Origin: Sphaerosporella brunnea
Lineage: Eukaryota > Ascomycota > Pezizomycetes > Pezizales > Pyronemataceae
Direction: 5' to 3'
DNA: 60,934 nt
Assembly: GCA_008704415.1 (NCBI GenBank)
Contig: VXIS01000295.1
Span: 1-60,934 of the forward strand
The notes beneath the pieces are model-generated. The model was not told the DNA's origin. It made no database searches and saw only the letters and a program-made list of their open reading frames with translations. This document shows positions 35,237-45,566 of the stretch, piece after piece. The stretch's first letter is position 1. Each line of letters opens with the position of its first letter. Both the position numbers and the translations under genes were made by a program.

Positions 35237-36147
35237 ATGATCTCCGTGCTCAACACCGTTGTCTCCATCGTCACCTTTGCCGCTATTGCCAGTGAGTTCT
35301 CCAGCTCGTATGCAGCGTAGCGCGGTTGCTGACGCTACAACCCACCACAGGCTCGGCTGCGATCCCCAAAGTTTCCCCCCGAGCTTCCAGCGGCAGCAAG
35401 CGTGGCCTCTGCTACAACGACATCGGCCTCGTCTCTTTGTTCAAGAATGCGCCTATCAGCTGGACATACGACTGGGGCATGCAAGGGATTGGCTCCGTTG
35501 ACGGCTTCGAATATGTGCCCATGTGCTGGGGAGAGAAGTTTTTCTCTGGCTGGGCCAATGCCGCCGACAAGGCCATCGCCAACGGTGCACAGCACCTCCT
35601 CGCGTGCGTATACTCCTCTCCTTCTCTCATGGCCTCTTTTCCAGTGCTGAAGTTTCTGCCTTCTAGCTTTAACGAGCCCGATATCCCCTCTCAGGCGAAC
35701 ATGTCGCCTGCCCAGGCTGCGGCCTACTACAAGCAATACATGAACCCGTACGCCGGCAAGGCGTCTCTGGGAGCGCCGGCAGTCACCAACAGCGGCAGCC
35801 CCGGCCAGGGACTCGACTGGCTCGCGCAATTCATCAAAGCGTGCAACGGCGAATGCCACATCGATTTCTTCCCTATTCACTGGTACGATGGCACCGGGAA
35901 CGTCAACTACTTCAAGTCCCACATGGAGCAGGCTCACCAAGTTGCCGGCGAAAAGCCTGTCTGGCTTACGGAATTCGCGATGAACGGTGCTAGCCCGGAC
36001 CAGCAGGCAAACTTCATCAACCAGGTTGTGCCCTGGCTCGACGCCCAGGATTGGCTATCCCGTTACTCGTACTATGGAGTCTTTGAGAACATGTTAGTTA
36101 GCGGAAATGCGCTTTCGCAGATCGGACAGGCATACGTTAGTGCCTAA
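35237..36147 (+). CDS. secreted GH128-type beta-1,3-glucanase, 262 aa, three exons
   Basis: Exons are 35237-35291, 35351-35603 and 35667-36147, in frame for 263 codons. The N-terminus MISVLNTVVSIVTFAAIASS is a signal peptide. The mature protein starts its catalytic domain at KRGLCYNDIGLVSLF and keeps WTYDWG and CWGEKF, then FNEPDIPSQANMSP with the presumed acid/base Glu106, WYDGTGNVNYF, and WLTEFAMN with the presumed nucleophile Glu205, ending YGVFENM. These are signatures of the glycosyl-hydrolase catalytic core (Asl1-like, family GH128), a TIM barrel acting on beta-1,3-glucan in cell walls. Length fits the family. The splice that rebuilds A-FNEPD (intron 35,604-35,666) strongly supports the model. 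It is extracellular or wall-bound; its use in wall remodelling is inferred. Confidence 0.9.
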
Positions 36148-38660
36148 TCAGCTTTAGTGTGGAAGGAGGATTTAGGGGCATGGGAGAACGGGAAAGAGGA
36201 AGAAAGGGGAGTGGAGGAGGGCGGGGAGGAAGGCGTTGCACTATACCAATGCTTTTGTTATTTTCTTTTGGGCTCTACTGGTTAGGCCCCTGGGTTCGCT
36301 TTGAGAGGATTTGGGGTTTTGGTTTGTACATACATTACAAAGGCTTGACAGAGTACATAAAACACGATGCTCGAGTCACTCTCGACGCTTTCACTCCTCT
36401 CTGCAAGATGATGTCCTTTAGCTGCGGTTGCTTTGTGGACACGGATGGGTGATCCGAACAAAAATTTGGCGCGCTTGTACTGGCCAATGAGAGGGAAAAA
36501 AAACATCCGTGGGAGGCTGCGGATCAGTTGGCCAAAACTGACTGGCCCCGCGCGGATTCTGCGGATTGGGGGCTTTTTGTTGACGCCGCTCTGACCAATG
36601 AGAGAAAACCAGCACACTTTTTTTTTTTTTTTTTTTTCGTCGAATCAGTTCGGTGATCCGCGGTGATCCGCTTTGATCATCTGAGCAGGCGAAAAAATTC
36701 AACAGCTTCCGCGAACCGGCGGCGAACTCTCTTCTACCCATTCCATGCGGGGAGGGGGGGGGGGGGGCTTTTCCGTTCATCTGGATGTTGCTGCAGCTGG
36801 ATTCCGTCTCGACGTCCGGATAGTAATCGCGTTTCTGCCATGCCATGCTTCACGCTAGTTCAGCCCATGACCACATCCTCGGCGGGGTTATGGTTATAGC
36901 CGCTGCTGCTGCTGCGCAAGGTAGTACCCGCCGCTCCGCACGTCCGAAGGTTTTCGCCGGAAGGCGGGCGGGCGGGCGGGCGGGCACGCGACTTTGTCGA
37001 CTAATTTACTGGCCACGCGCGCGCGCAGCCCCCAGATCGATAAAAAAACGTGGCGAGTACTAGTAGATAGTCGACTAGAGAGGAATGGTATGTTGGTATG
37101 TACTAAGTACGCTCCTTATCGATACGGTAGACCGAAGCAAATAGAACGGGGATTGGGATCTACTCCTCCAGGGGGCCCTGGGCTGCGACGATGTTCCGAC
37201 CGACCGACCGGCCCCACCCGCATGGCCGCATGGTTGGTAGGGTTCGATTGATTGTTACATGTACTGTTATTTTTTCGTAGGTGAAGGGTTTTAGACGAAC
37301 GTCCTGTGTTTTGTTTTTTCCAAAGTAGTAGTCTACAGAGCTTAACATGGCATGGCAGCCTGAGGCCCAGGCGGCCGCGACAGAGCACTGGCAGACCCGG
37401 AAGCTCAAAATAACAGCCGACTCTCTCAGGCTACCTACCTTACACAACTATGTAACTCTTCAATCTACCCATGCCTCGCAATTCACCCCCCCCCCCCCCA
37501 AAGTAGTACCCACAGGTCTGCAATTTGATGCACGACAAAGCTGGCGAGAGGGAGCCCAAGAAGTTGGAACTAACCCCCGGCCGGCACCTACAATTTGAAG
37601 CTCCTTGAGGCGGAGCGGAATATGAAGATAACGAAGAGCAACCGGCGGCCTGTGTTCAGGATCGCTAGGTTACGCGATGGGACCAGTAAGCGGGGGAGAG
37701 AGAGACGCCAGCATCGCCGCCATGTAGTTGCGAAAACTCAAAAAAAAGCCTATCCTCACCAGCTCTCGTAGGGAAGTCGGTCCCGGCGGACGACCGGTCA
37801 TTTCCCAGGACCCGTCATTACGTGACCGTGTCGCGTGACGGCCCGATCCATTGGTGTAGGTACGATCATCCCAATTTCCCTCCCTGCGAAATTGTCGCGG
37901 ACGACGCATCTGATGTTGTTTAAGCCGGAAGAAATCACAAAACACCGCACCGGGTGCCATGTGAAGTCGTAATTTAACGATTTCTGTCAGAGTTGTTCTG
38001 GCGCGGTACTGAAACTAAACCGCACGGAGTAAGGTGTCGCCAATGTATTTATTGCCAAGGGTGAGTTATCACCTATGAAGCGCTGAACTGTTTTTCATGC
38101 TGGCAACAGATCTGCTGCTGGTCATGATTGGTCCAAGCATTGCTTAACAGACTCTTCACTGTGCTGGGGATATGTGTTTGCATTCCAGGCTGTATTAAGG
38201 GCAAAGAAAACCAATATTTGTCGGCTGGTTGGTGTTTTGTGGCCCCGATGATCAGGCCGACCGCGACCTCTCCCTCACTTTTGCCCATTTCTTGCATTTA
38301 CAGCCTCTTAGGCACGTCCTACGCTGCCTTCTCTTCCACTCGGACACTCGTAGACTCATGTAGTGTTGTCAACTCGACCTCCCCCGTGGCGGGTAATTAA
38401 GGGTGTAACTTACGCCGTTGAGGAACAAGAAAACGAGCCGACCCCTAATGGTCGACGAGTGACTCTTTGTGATATGTGCCTGGCAAGAATAGGCCACAAG
38501 CGCTTAACTCCTGGCCGATTATAATTAGATATCGACAATGCCTCTCTGGACCAGCACTGTAGTTTTTCAAATAGCCGATCCATCCCACCGCTTAGTTATG
38601 CCCGCCATGAGGCAGATATTTTCGTCCATGGCAAAAACACAATCAAAAAAAAAAAGTCGA
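36148..38660. other. intergenic region, no gene supported
   Basis: Holds a T18 tract (36,619-36,637), a G run (36,751-36,766), a CTG run (36,901-36,916), a GGGC run (36,963-36,984) and a C tract (37,487-37,499). TGATCCG-type motifs at 36,450 and 36,653-36,670 and two ACCAATGAGAG-like copies may belong to another decayed MITE, but I could not define ends. Confidence 0.4.
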
Positions 38661-38733
38661 ACTAGACCGGTTCAGTTGGTTAGAGCGTAGTGCTAATAAC
38701 GCCAAGGTCACAGGCTTGACCCTGTATGGGCCA
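38661..38733 (+). pseudogene. tRNA-Ile(AAT)-like pseudogene
   Basis: GGTTCAGTTGGTTAGAGC (D arm), GTGCTAATAACGCCAAGG (anticodon arm, loop with AAT) and the T-arm region ending CCTGT are plainly those of a eukaryotic tRNA-Ile. The acceptor halves no longer pair, the anticodon stem has an A-C mismatch and the T loop is a base short with C/T changes. Not expected to be functional. Confidence 0.65.
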
Positions 38734-38866
38734 TTGTTTTTGGTTTTTTTGTTGGCCCTGGTTGCAGTTATGTGTTATCCTTCGACCAGTTTCCGCAAAG
38801 GTCTGAAATCAGACGGACTATCTGAAGATTCTGAACAGAGGGGGAGACTTCCAAAGGTGGGAGCTC

Positions 38867-39077
38867 CAGTGTTGTCAATAGCTAATCCTGGACGCCGCGG
38901 CCATAGCGGCTGGCCTCTTGAGCAGCCGTGAACAAAGCGAGTGATTGTTTGTGAAGCAGCTATTCACTCCACGCCCTGTAATAGGGCTGATCTTACCAGC
39001 CAGCCGGGGCTTTATGAAAGCTTGACGTCGACAGCCAGCAGTCCAGCCAGCGGGCCGGTTGGCTATTGACAGCACTG
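38867..39077. mobile_element. 211-bp MITE at the outer visible part of the left arm
   Basis: Ends are CAGTGTTGTCAATAGCT and, inverted, CAGTGCTGTCAATAGCC. Similarity continues outwards as AGGTGGGAG / AGGTGGGAAG, so the true terminal repeat may be longer. The body has the CCAGCCGG-GGCTTT and AGCCAGC text of the 32.3-kb element. The right-arm counterpart runs off the window end. Confidence 0.65.
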
Positions 39078-39606
39078 CTTCCCACCTCGTCATCCACGCT
39101 GTGGACGACTCTCGTCAGTCTATCCACGCGTCTTTGCTCCCATCCAAATCGCGATCCTTGAGTTCCCTCTTCCTCAGTCTGTATACGCGGCAGCGTCGGT
39201 AACTAGATCTGCACTTGCAAAAAAAAATAACTATCCTTGACCACAAGGCGTGACCGCTTTCAATCGGGCGAGGTTTAACTGTGCACCGTCTAGCTGGGTG
39301 GGGTCGAGACTCTCGCCGGCTCGTACCAAAAATACACAGCTCAAAGGATTCGTTTTTGTTGCAATTCTGTGCCGCGCATCATCATCAAGTAGTGACATCA
39401 CCTATGTATATAGATAGCCACTGCGGCAGCGGAACCCCTCCGCTCCGAGGCATATACACTCACAACTCATCAGGAGATACCAAGCCAACATCGACCGCGG
39501 CGCCCACCTGTTATTCAATGACGTCAAAATCTACACAACCACAGAAATATATAGAGATCATGCGTCCGCCACGTCAGGCGTTTCGACCTTCTTGTCTACA
39601 ATCACC

Positions 39607-39896
39607 ATGCACTTTCCACTCCTCGTTATACTGGCTACTAGCATTGCGGCCGCCACCGTTCCTCATCGTCTCGGTATCGACGGTGAGTCCGTGGCTACTC
39701 TCATCCATCTCATGGCTATATCTAACTAAACGGGCTTTTTTTTTCCCCCAAAGGCAAAGGGAACGACCACGATTCGTTGAAGAGTGCTCCGAGAGCCGCG
39801 TGTCCACAGCTCAGCCAACCCTGTGGATCTTGCTGCTGTTTTGGTAATTGTATACCAGCTCGACCTGGCCCTCTTTGCCAAGGGAAATGCGCCTGA
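39607..39896 (+). CDS. small secreted eight-cysteine protein, 72 aa, two exons
   Basis: Exons 39607-39682 and 39754-39896 join in frame to 73 codons ending TGA. The intron (71 nt) starts GTGAGT, has CTAAC at 39,723 and ends CCCAAAG. The N-terminus MHFPLLVILATSIAAATV is a signal peptide. The mature part has a polar spacer (KGNDHDSLKSAPRAA) followed by a compact domain with eight cysteines in 31 residues, including a CCC triplet and a C-terminal CQGKCA. This is the layout of small secreted cysteine-rich proteins of fungi (effector, antimicrobial or signalling types), but no family is recognised. Each exon is too short to stand out as an open frame. The mirror copy is frameshifted. Activity is unknown. 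Confidence 0.7.
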
Positions 39897-39929
39897 GTTG
39901 ACGCGAAAATTGGGGCCTTTGTATTGAGC

Positions 39930-39963
39930 TGGTGGTGGCGGCGGCGGCGGTGGTGGTGGTGGT
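39930..39963. repeat. GGT/GGC trinucleotide repeat
   Basis: About eleven GGY units (GGTGGTGGCGGCGGC...) just downstream of the small secreted protein; mirrored but shortened and altered near 59,930-59,955. Confidence 0.8.
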
Positions 39964-40013
39964 GTTGAGCTGTCTGCTGTTTTTTTTTGTCTTAACGGGT
40001 TCATATTACTACC

Positions 40014-40770
40014 GGCAAACCTTTGGACTGCCACGGATTTTCATGTTTACCTGTGTTCTGTCACTCATGCGTCCAGATATCGATATCGTGAAATGCCACC
40101 GTTTTCTTGATGTTCGCGATAATTCGAGTATAGAGTAAACCCGCCCCGATACCTTGCACCTTACACATTGTACCCCCCTCCCCTCTGCTACTCGTACCTC
40201 CTCACGGGCCTCAAAATCTCTCGCCCATCCTGCGCCCGGCTGAGCCCACCACCACGTCGCAGCCCAGCCTGCTACGACAGCCTTCCTATGGAATACACTC
40301 GCTCTCCTGGACGCGCTCAACTTGAAGATGCTGCCGGTGGAGGGTGTTGGAGCCCTCTACCTATTAGGCAAACATCCAATCAGTCGACATACGGGGCCTT
40401 TCAGTGTCTACTGTTTGTTTACCTCACAGTGGCGGACGTCTCAAGGAGGTAGGATGCGTAAGGGTGAGCGACTTAGGAACGCTGCAGCAGCTAGAGCGGC
40501 AGCAGCAGGAATGCCTGATGTACCGGATACTGGTGTCCTCACTGTAAAGGCGTTGGCCACAACCGAAAAACCTGTACTGTGGTAGCCCGGTTCCTGTTGT
40601 GGGGGGGCGCGACGTTAGCAGGAAGAGCGGTGTCTGGTATTTGTTTGTTTGTTTGGTCTGTGCAGAGTTTTCTGTAGAATATTTGCAAAAATAAAGTGGT
40701 GGCATTTCACAGTATTTGGACGCACGAGTGGCAGATCACAGAAAATCCGTGGCACTTTAAAGGGTTTGCC
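40014..40770. mobile_element. 0.76-kb element with 90-bp terminal inverted repeats (left arm)
   Basis: The left 90 bases (GGCAAACC..GCCACGGATTTTC..CGTCCA..GAAATGCCACC) recur inverted at about 40,690-40,770, with differences. Between them are C-rich sequence and an AGCAGCAG-type stretch, with no transposase. No clear target duplication. A Harbinger transposase fragment lies 0.2 kb downstream, so this may be a non-autonomous relative; that link is inference. Confidence 0.65.
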
Positions 40771-40962
40771 GTATTTACATATATGCATAACGAATGGGTG
40801 CATTCCCGTAAGCCTAAAGACCCCCTCCACGTAACTAAAAAATAGAGCCGCAACGTTGATTGGTTGTTTCAACCTCACCTTGCGCAATTGCGGCAGCAGC
40901 TGAATCTTCACGCATAGCACGGCCTCTTTCTACGCCGAGCCCACGCCCCTCCACTCTCACGA

Positions 40963-41190
40963 TACATCGGATTTGGACTTTTTATTCTTTACGAGACTTT
41001 ACTCGAGTTGCCTCAGGCACAAATTATCTGGCCCGACGATGCACAGAAAGCTCAAAGCAGCGACATCATCGCAGCTCGGCATCCTCGTCTACGTGGGGCG
41101 TTTGGTTTTGTGGACGGTATGCAAGTTCCGGTAGGCTCACTATGTTCAAAATGCTTACTATTCGGGCTGGACTTGCTCACACTTTGTTAA
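40963..41190 (+). pseudogene. PIF/Harbinger (DDE_Tnp_4) transposase fragment, left arm
   Basis: The frame reads YIGFGLFILYETLLELPQAQ then IIWPDDAQ, and ends RHPRLRGAFGFVDGMQVPVG before TAA. The F-G-F-V-D-G-x-x-x-P-V element is the segment holding the first catalytic aspartate in Harbinger-type (HARBI1-like) transposases. Only about 75 residues remain; the rest of the catalytic domain and the DNA-binding partner gene are absent. Confidence 0.65.
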
Positions 41191-42508
41191 CAACCTCTTC
41201 TGCTACGGCCCCGATGGGACAATAGGCTCTTGTGGTTTCCAAAAGCGTGCGAATCTCCTCTTCTGTGTAGTTTTTAGAGCCAGCAACCCTTCCTCTCTAG
41301 TTGGAGGCAGCGGGTGTCTGGGAGAGGTTCGAGACGACATTCTGAAGCTTCGAAGGCGGCGGTAGATGGTGTGAATAAAGTATTGTATGGTGCTTAAGGT
41401 ACTAGTAATTGTTAGAGCTGTATCGCGAATGATGGAGAACGGCAGTACCTCGACACCTCTTCGCTCCCAGTGGCCAAGTTCTCTTCTGTCTTGATGACCT
41501 CGCGACGTCACTGCCATCCGCCCATCTCCAACCCCTCGCTCATCGCCAGCCCGCTCATCTCCAACCTATTCACTTCCTAGGCCTGCTCCAGCCTGGTATC
41601 ACTTCTACCCGCTTGTGAAACAAGGAAGCGAGTTTGGATTTGCACCGTTGTTGATGTCTTGTTGAGGTAACGCGAGGTGGTGACTGGTTCGCGATATCAC
41701 GGGGTACGTCATGAGCGACGTGATCGACATCCTTGAATTCGCTCAAGAAGGATTTACGGTTGACTAGTCGAACCAACATCAGGTAAAATATTTCGGTTCT
41801 TGGTTTTAGGCACCCAATAACCTCTTTGCATCCACCGAGTGCCGGTAAGAACCAGCCCCAGCAACAGAAAATCCGCCGGTTCTCTCCAATGCTGTCGGCA
41901 GCTTTTCCTGCAGAACATCCACAAAGCCTTGCTGCCTGAAGTTTTGTGCTACTCGTTATTCGAGGCCGTCAGCGCACCCAAAAGGGAAAGCAAAAGGTCT
42001 CAGGCCATTCTAAACTGTAATTGGTAGATATATCTTGATCACCTTGAGCTGCAGCTTCCGTCAAGACTCTGGGCGATTGGTGAGGTTGCAGCATTGGCTG
42101 CTGATGATTCTGTTTTGGTTGGGCTGACACCCTCGTTCGCGGGGGTCTCTTCTCTTGGTTCCAGATCGCTTTTATAATTGTCGATATCGATAGCTAGCAG
42201 CAGCTGCTGGATGTAGATCTTTTTTCGAAGTTGTCCAATTGATGTCTAGTCTCTTATCTTGCAACGGCCGTGAAACCAGCTCTTGCAGAATATGCCAACC
42301 GAGCCTTGCCACCAACCAATAATCCTCACTTTCGCATTCAAACGCAAACACATCTGAGAAGTGCGGGGTTTGTTATATAGTCGTCGACCGTACTTTTTAT
42401 CCTAGCTCTTGGTGATATTCCGCAACCAGTTTGTGCGTGCCCACGTCGACTCATAGAAGCCCTCAGTTCACTCCTCCCGTCGTCCTTCAATCTCTCCGCT
42501 AGCCCACC
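41191..42508. other. intergenic; includes promoter of the Hint gene
   Basis: No supported gene. Short fragments that look protein-like (around 41,690-41,765) have stops in frame. TTATATAG at about 42,371 lies about 137 bases upstream of the Hint gene start codon and could be a TATA-type element. Confidence 0.4.
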
Positions 42509-43343
42509 ATGAAGTTACAAAAAAAGTGCTCGATGATCATGGCGTTCCTGTCACTGCTGTTACACACTCTCATCGACTCGGCATCAGCTGGTGTCGCCTG
42601 CTTCCCCGCATGTGCAATCGCCTGTTGCGAATGTACCGGTGGTCCAGCTGCCTTTGCGGGTCCGTTGGGCATTGCGATCGACTTTACTGGATGTGCTGGA
42701 ATCTGCGCGGTGGCCTGCGCCTCGCTCGTGTGGGTACCGCCAGCGTGCTTCGCAAACGATACGCTTATCTCTGTGGCGGCACCGGATGGCACTCTGCTCG
42801 AAAAATCCATCTCGGAGGTAAATGTCGGTGACGAGGTGCTCACGCTGGTGAACGGCAGAACCTCCACCACCCGGGTCGTTCGCAACGACCACTCGAGCGG
42901 AATGTTCGAGTTCTTCGAATTCGATGTGCGATCAGGCAAGTCCGTCTCCACGCTCAAGGTTACTCCGCAGCACGGAATGCTCGTTGTCGACCGCCGAGGA
43001 GATTTGCGCTTCTCTCACCCCGTGGACGTCAGCGTCGGTGATGTGATGCAGACGGCCGACGGTTCCGAGTGGAAGGTGTCCCGTATCGGCCACTTCGTGG
43101 GCGATGAGAAGTTCACATTGGTGACTACTGAGGGCAGCGTGCTCGCCTCGGGTCTGTTGGTGTCTACCCTGTGCGAAGAGGAAATCAAGTCGGGTTCCAA
43201 GATGGACGATGTCATGCCTGCATGGAAGCTCAGGCATCAATACAAACTCCCCAAACCCCCGTAAGTATCTCCCTCGCAGTTGAAAGCTAAGGTCGTTGGG
43301 CGGAATCTGATCAGCTGACGCCATCGAAAGGACCGAAATATAG
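42509..43343 (+). CDS. secreted Cys-rich protein with C-terminal Hint domain, 255 aa (left copy)
   Basis: Exons 42509-43260 and 43331-43343; the 70-nt intron (GTAAGT, CTGAC branch, AAAG end) replaces an apparent TAA at 43,262 by PPTEI and TAG. Residues 1-27 are a signal peptide. Residues 28-79 form a small Cys/Ala/Gly-rich domain (CFPACAIACCECTGG ... GCAGICAVACASLVW), resembling fungal zygote-specific-like repeats. A Hint domain starts at Cys80 (ACFANDTLIS) and has the T-x-x-H element TPQHGMLV (Thr152, His155) and a closing GSVLASGLLVSTLC. There is no terminal His-Asn, so it is Hedgehog-like rather than a splicing intein. Expected chemistry: N-S acyl shift at Ala79-Cys80 with release of the N-terminal domain. 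Whether cleavage occurs, and to which acceptor, is unknown. The mirror copy is identical in protein. Confidence 0.85.
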
Positions 43344-44028
43344 GGGAAAGGAATTCCGTTCGCCATTTCCAATTAACTTTATTCATCTTTTTTTATTGTT
43401 GGGTTCTTTGTGCCTTTTGCGGTTTCATATTGTGTTTGGTTCGTATTTGGTAGGTCTATGTTATGAAAATATTGGTCAATCAGCAGGCTGGGTCGGTGCT
43501 GTCAGAACCACACAGTTGAGTTACTAAAATATTGTCCAATTGGAATGTTCTCTCGTGTATTTCGCAGTGTTAGCAGTTTTTATAAGTCTTTTTATGAGTC
43601 TCAATGATTTCCTTCATGTATTCTATTGCTTTTCCATGAGTTATGTTTAAAAAAATCTATGGGGGCGTCATGGTCCACCATGCAATCCTCGACAACCAGT
43701 AATGAGAGCAGTTTCAAAGGCAAAGGATATGAAGTAAATTTCCGAGGCAAAACTGACCGTTATCACTGGCCAACAAAATGTGGGGTCTGAATATCGTTCA
43801 CAGCGGAGAAACTAGCTGTATCGTCGACGGTTGGGCATGGCTGGCCTGTTTGCACGCCTGCGACGACGGGTGCTGTGCGCCACACACCAAAAGCACCTTT
43901 ACAGTAACCACCCAGTCAAATAACGAGAAAGAGAGTTGTAATGTAATATAATAAAGCAAGCAATGCCAAACTCCTGAAGAAAAAGAAGAAAACACAATTG
44001 AGTGATATCACATGATTCGAACATCCCC
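43344..44028. other. 3' flank of the Hint gene, no gene seen
   Basis: AT-rich, with no supported reading frame. A near-direct repeat TAAAATATTG / GAAAATATTGGTCAAT lies at 43,462-43,538. Confidence 0.4.
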
Positions 44029-45018
44029 TTACCATGCCTGCCGGGCTCTGACATTCTCATCGCGCCTAGCCCTTCGCTTGCCCTTTGCAGCAGCAGAATT
44101 ACCCACTCTTGCCTTGCCTTTACCTTTGCCTTTGCGCACTTTAGGGTGGGGGCTTGCGGCCTCCTGGAGGGACTTCTGGGCAGCAAATCTCGAGGTAGAG
44201 AGAACTTTCCGGCTTGATTTCGAAGGCTTTTTGCGAGAGAGAATCTGTTTGAGCTCTGCTTCACGGAATCCCAGCCGTGCTTCAAGAGATTGACCTTCCG
44301 AACTAAGATCTCTAAGCACCTTCTACGGTGGTTCCCCAGCGGCCACCGTCATAGACTTGTCCACACGGTGTGGAAGGGGTCGAAGGCCTTCTCGGGGTGG
44401 TGGGGATGTCGGGTGCTTGCGAAACAGTAACGCACGCTGGGGTGGGTGAGGACCCGCTGTCGACTCAATCGCCGCTCAGTCTTTTGTCCAACCATTGCCA
44501 GTCAAGTAGAAGGCAGTATCGGGGTGGATATCAGGATTCTTGTGCTACCCCATATAATATTTCTCACCAGCGTAGATGTAAAAGGTTGGGAGACGCTTAT
44601 CTATCGCGTTGATACACTCAATCAACGTCACCCACTCATGGTTGCCCTGTTGAGTCTTCTGCGGTGTTTTGGCCCTCATCCGAGCGATCACCAGCTCGTT
44701 CTTCTTGTTGCCTTGCCCCATCGTAAACCCCTTCTCACCCATCTTTTCCGGCTGGATTTTGTTGCGGCGGATGAGAGTTGAAAGCTTCTCAAAGTGGTCC
44801 TTTACTGTGTCGACGTTCTCAAGTGCCATCTGCCACACCTCCTTATACCTTGGCGCGAACCCCAATGCGTCCCCATCCTCAATCCAGCGTACCATTTCGT
44901 TCTTCTCCTCTGGGGCCAGGGCTTGCTCATTCTGGTGGGCTTCTCTGGTTGGGCGGGTGCGGCCAGCGAGGCGGTTGTGGAGGGTGTTCCTATGGGCCCC
45001 GCAATGGTCTGCGACATT
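44029..45018 (-). pseudogene. pogo/Fot-type transposase, left copy, dead
   Basis: Mirror of 54,882-55,871, described there. Minus strand; it lies head to head with the P5A gene, whose start is about 0.5 kb away. Confidence 0.7.
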
Positions 45019-45566
45019 GGAGAGCTCTTTATTTTAGGGTTCACACTATGTGCAGGTCCGTTGCACGACGACACTGCGTTTGCGGATGAGCGACGGCTGG
45101 CTTTTTTCTCCGAATGGCTATGCTGTTGTTCATTTTCACATGGATAGAGGGTAGCTTGTAACTAGTACCTTTCGCTCCTTGCGGTGCGTCGCGTGCAAGA
45201 GTCGAAGAAGGGGGCTATCGTCGAAGTCGTTCCCTATCTTACTGCCTCCTGCCCTGAGATAGAAGCTTTGGAACCGAGTGGACTTTCATGACGCCGAAAG
45301 TCACGTGAAGGAGGCTCTTTCCAAAAATCTTGCCGCTGTGTCATCTCCTATCTTTCACCTGAAGCCTCGAAAAGAAAGAAGGACACCACAACGGCAGCGA
45401 GTCCTCCAGTCCCCGACTTTACCTTCGTTCTTTCGTGCCATCGTGCTATCGCCACTGCCGGTCACGTTTGCCCGGTATAATCTTCTAGCGGTGTTTCCCG
45501 AGTTTTTCTATTCTCAAAGCTCAGGGAAAGGACTGGTGAAAGCTCAATTTGCACATCATCGCCACC

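Noticed and set aside
36445..36675. possible MITE with TGATCCG ends
   Set aside because: Motifs recur, but terminal inverted repeats and a target duplication could not be aligned convincingly.
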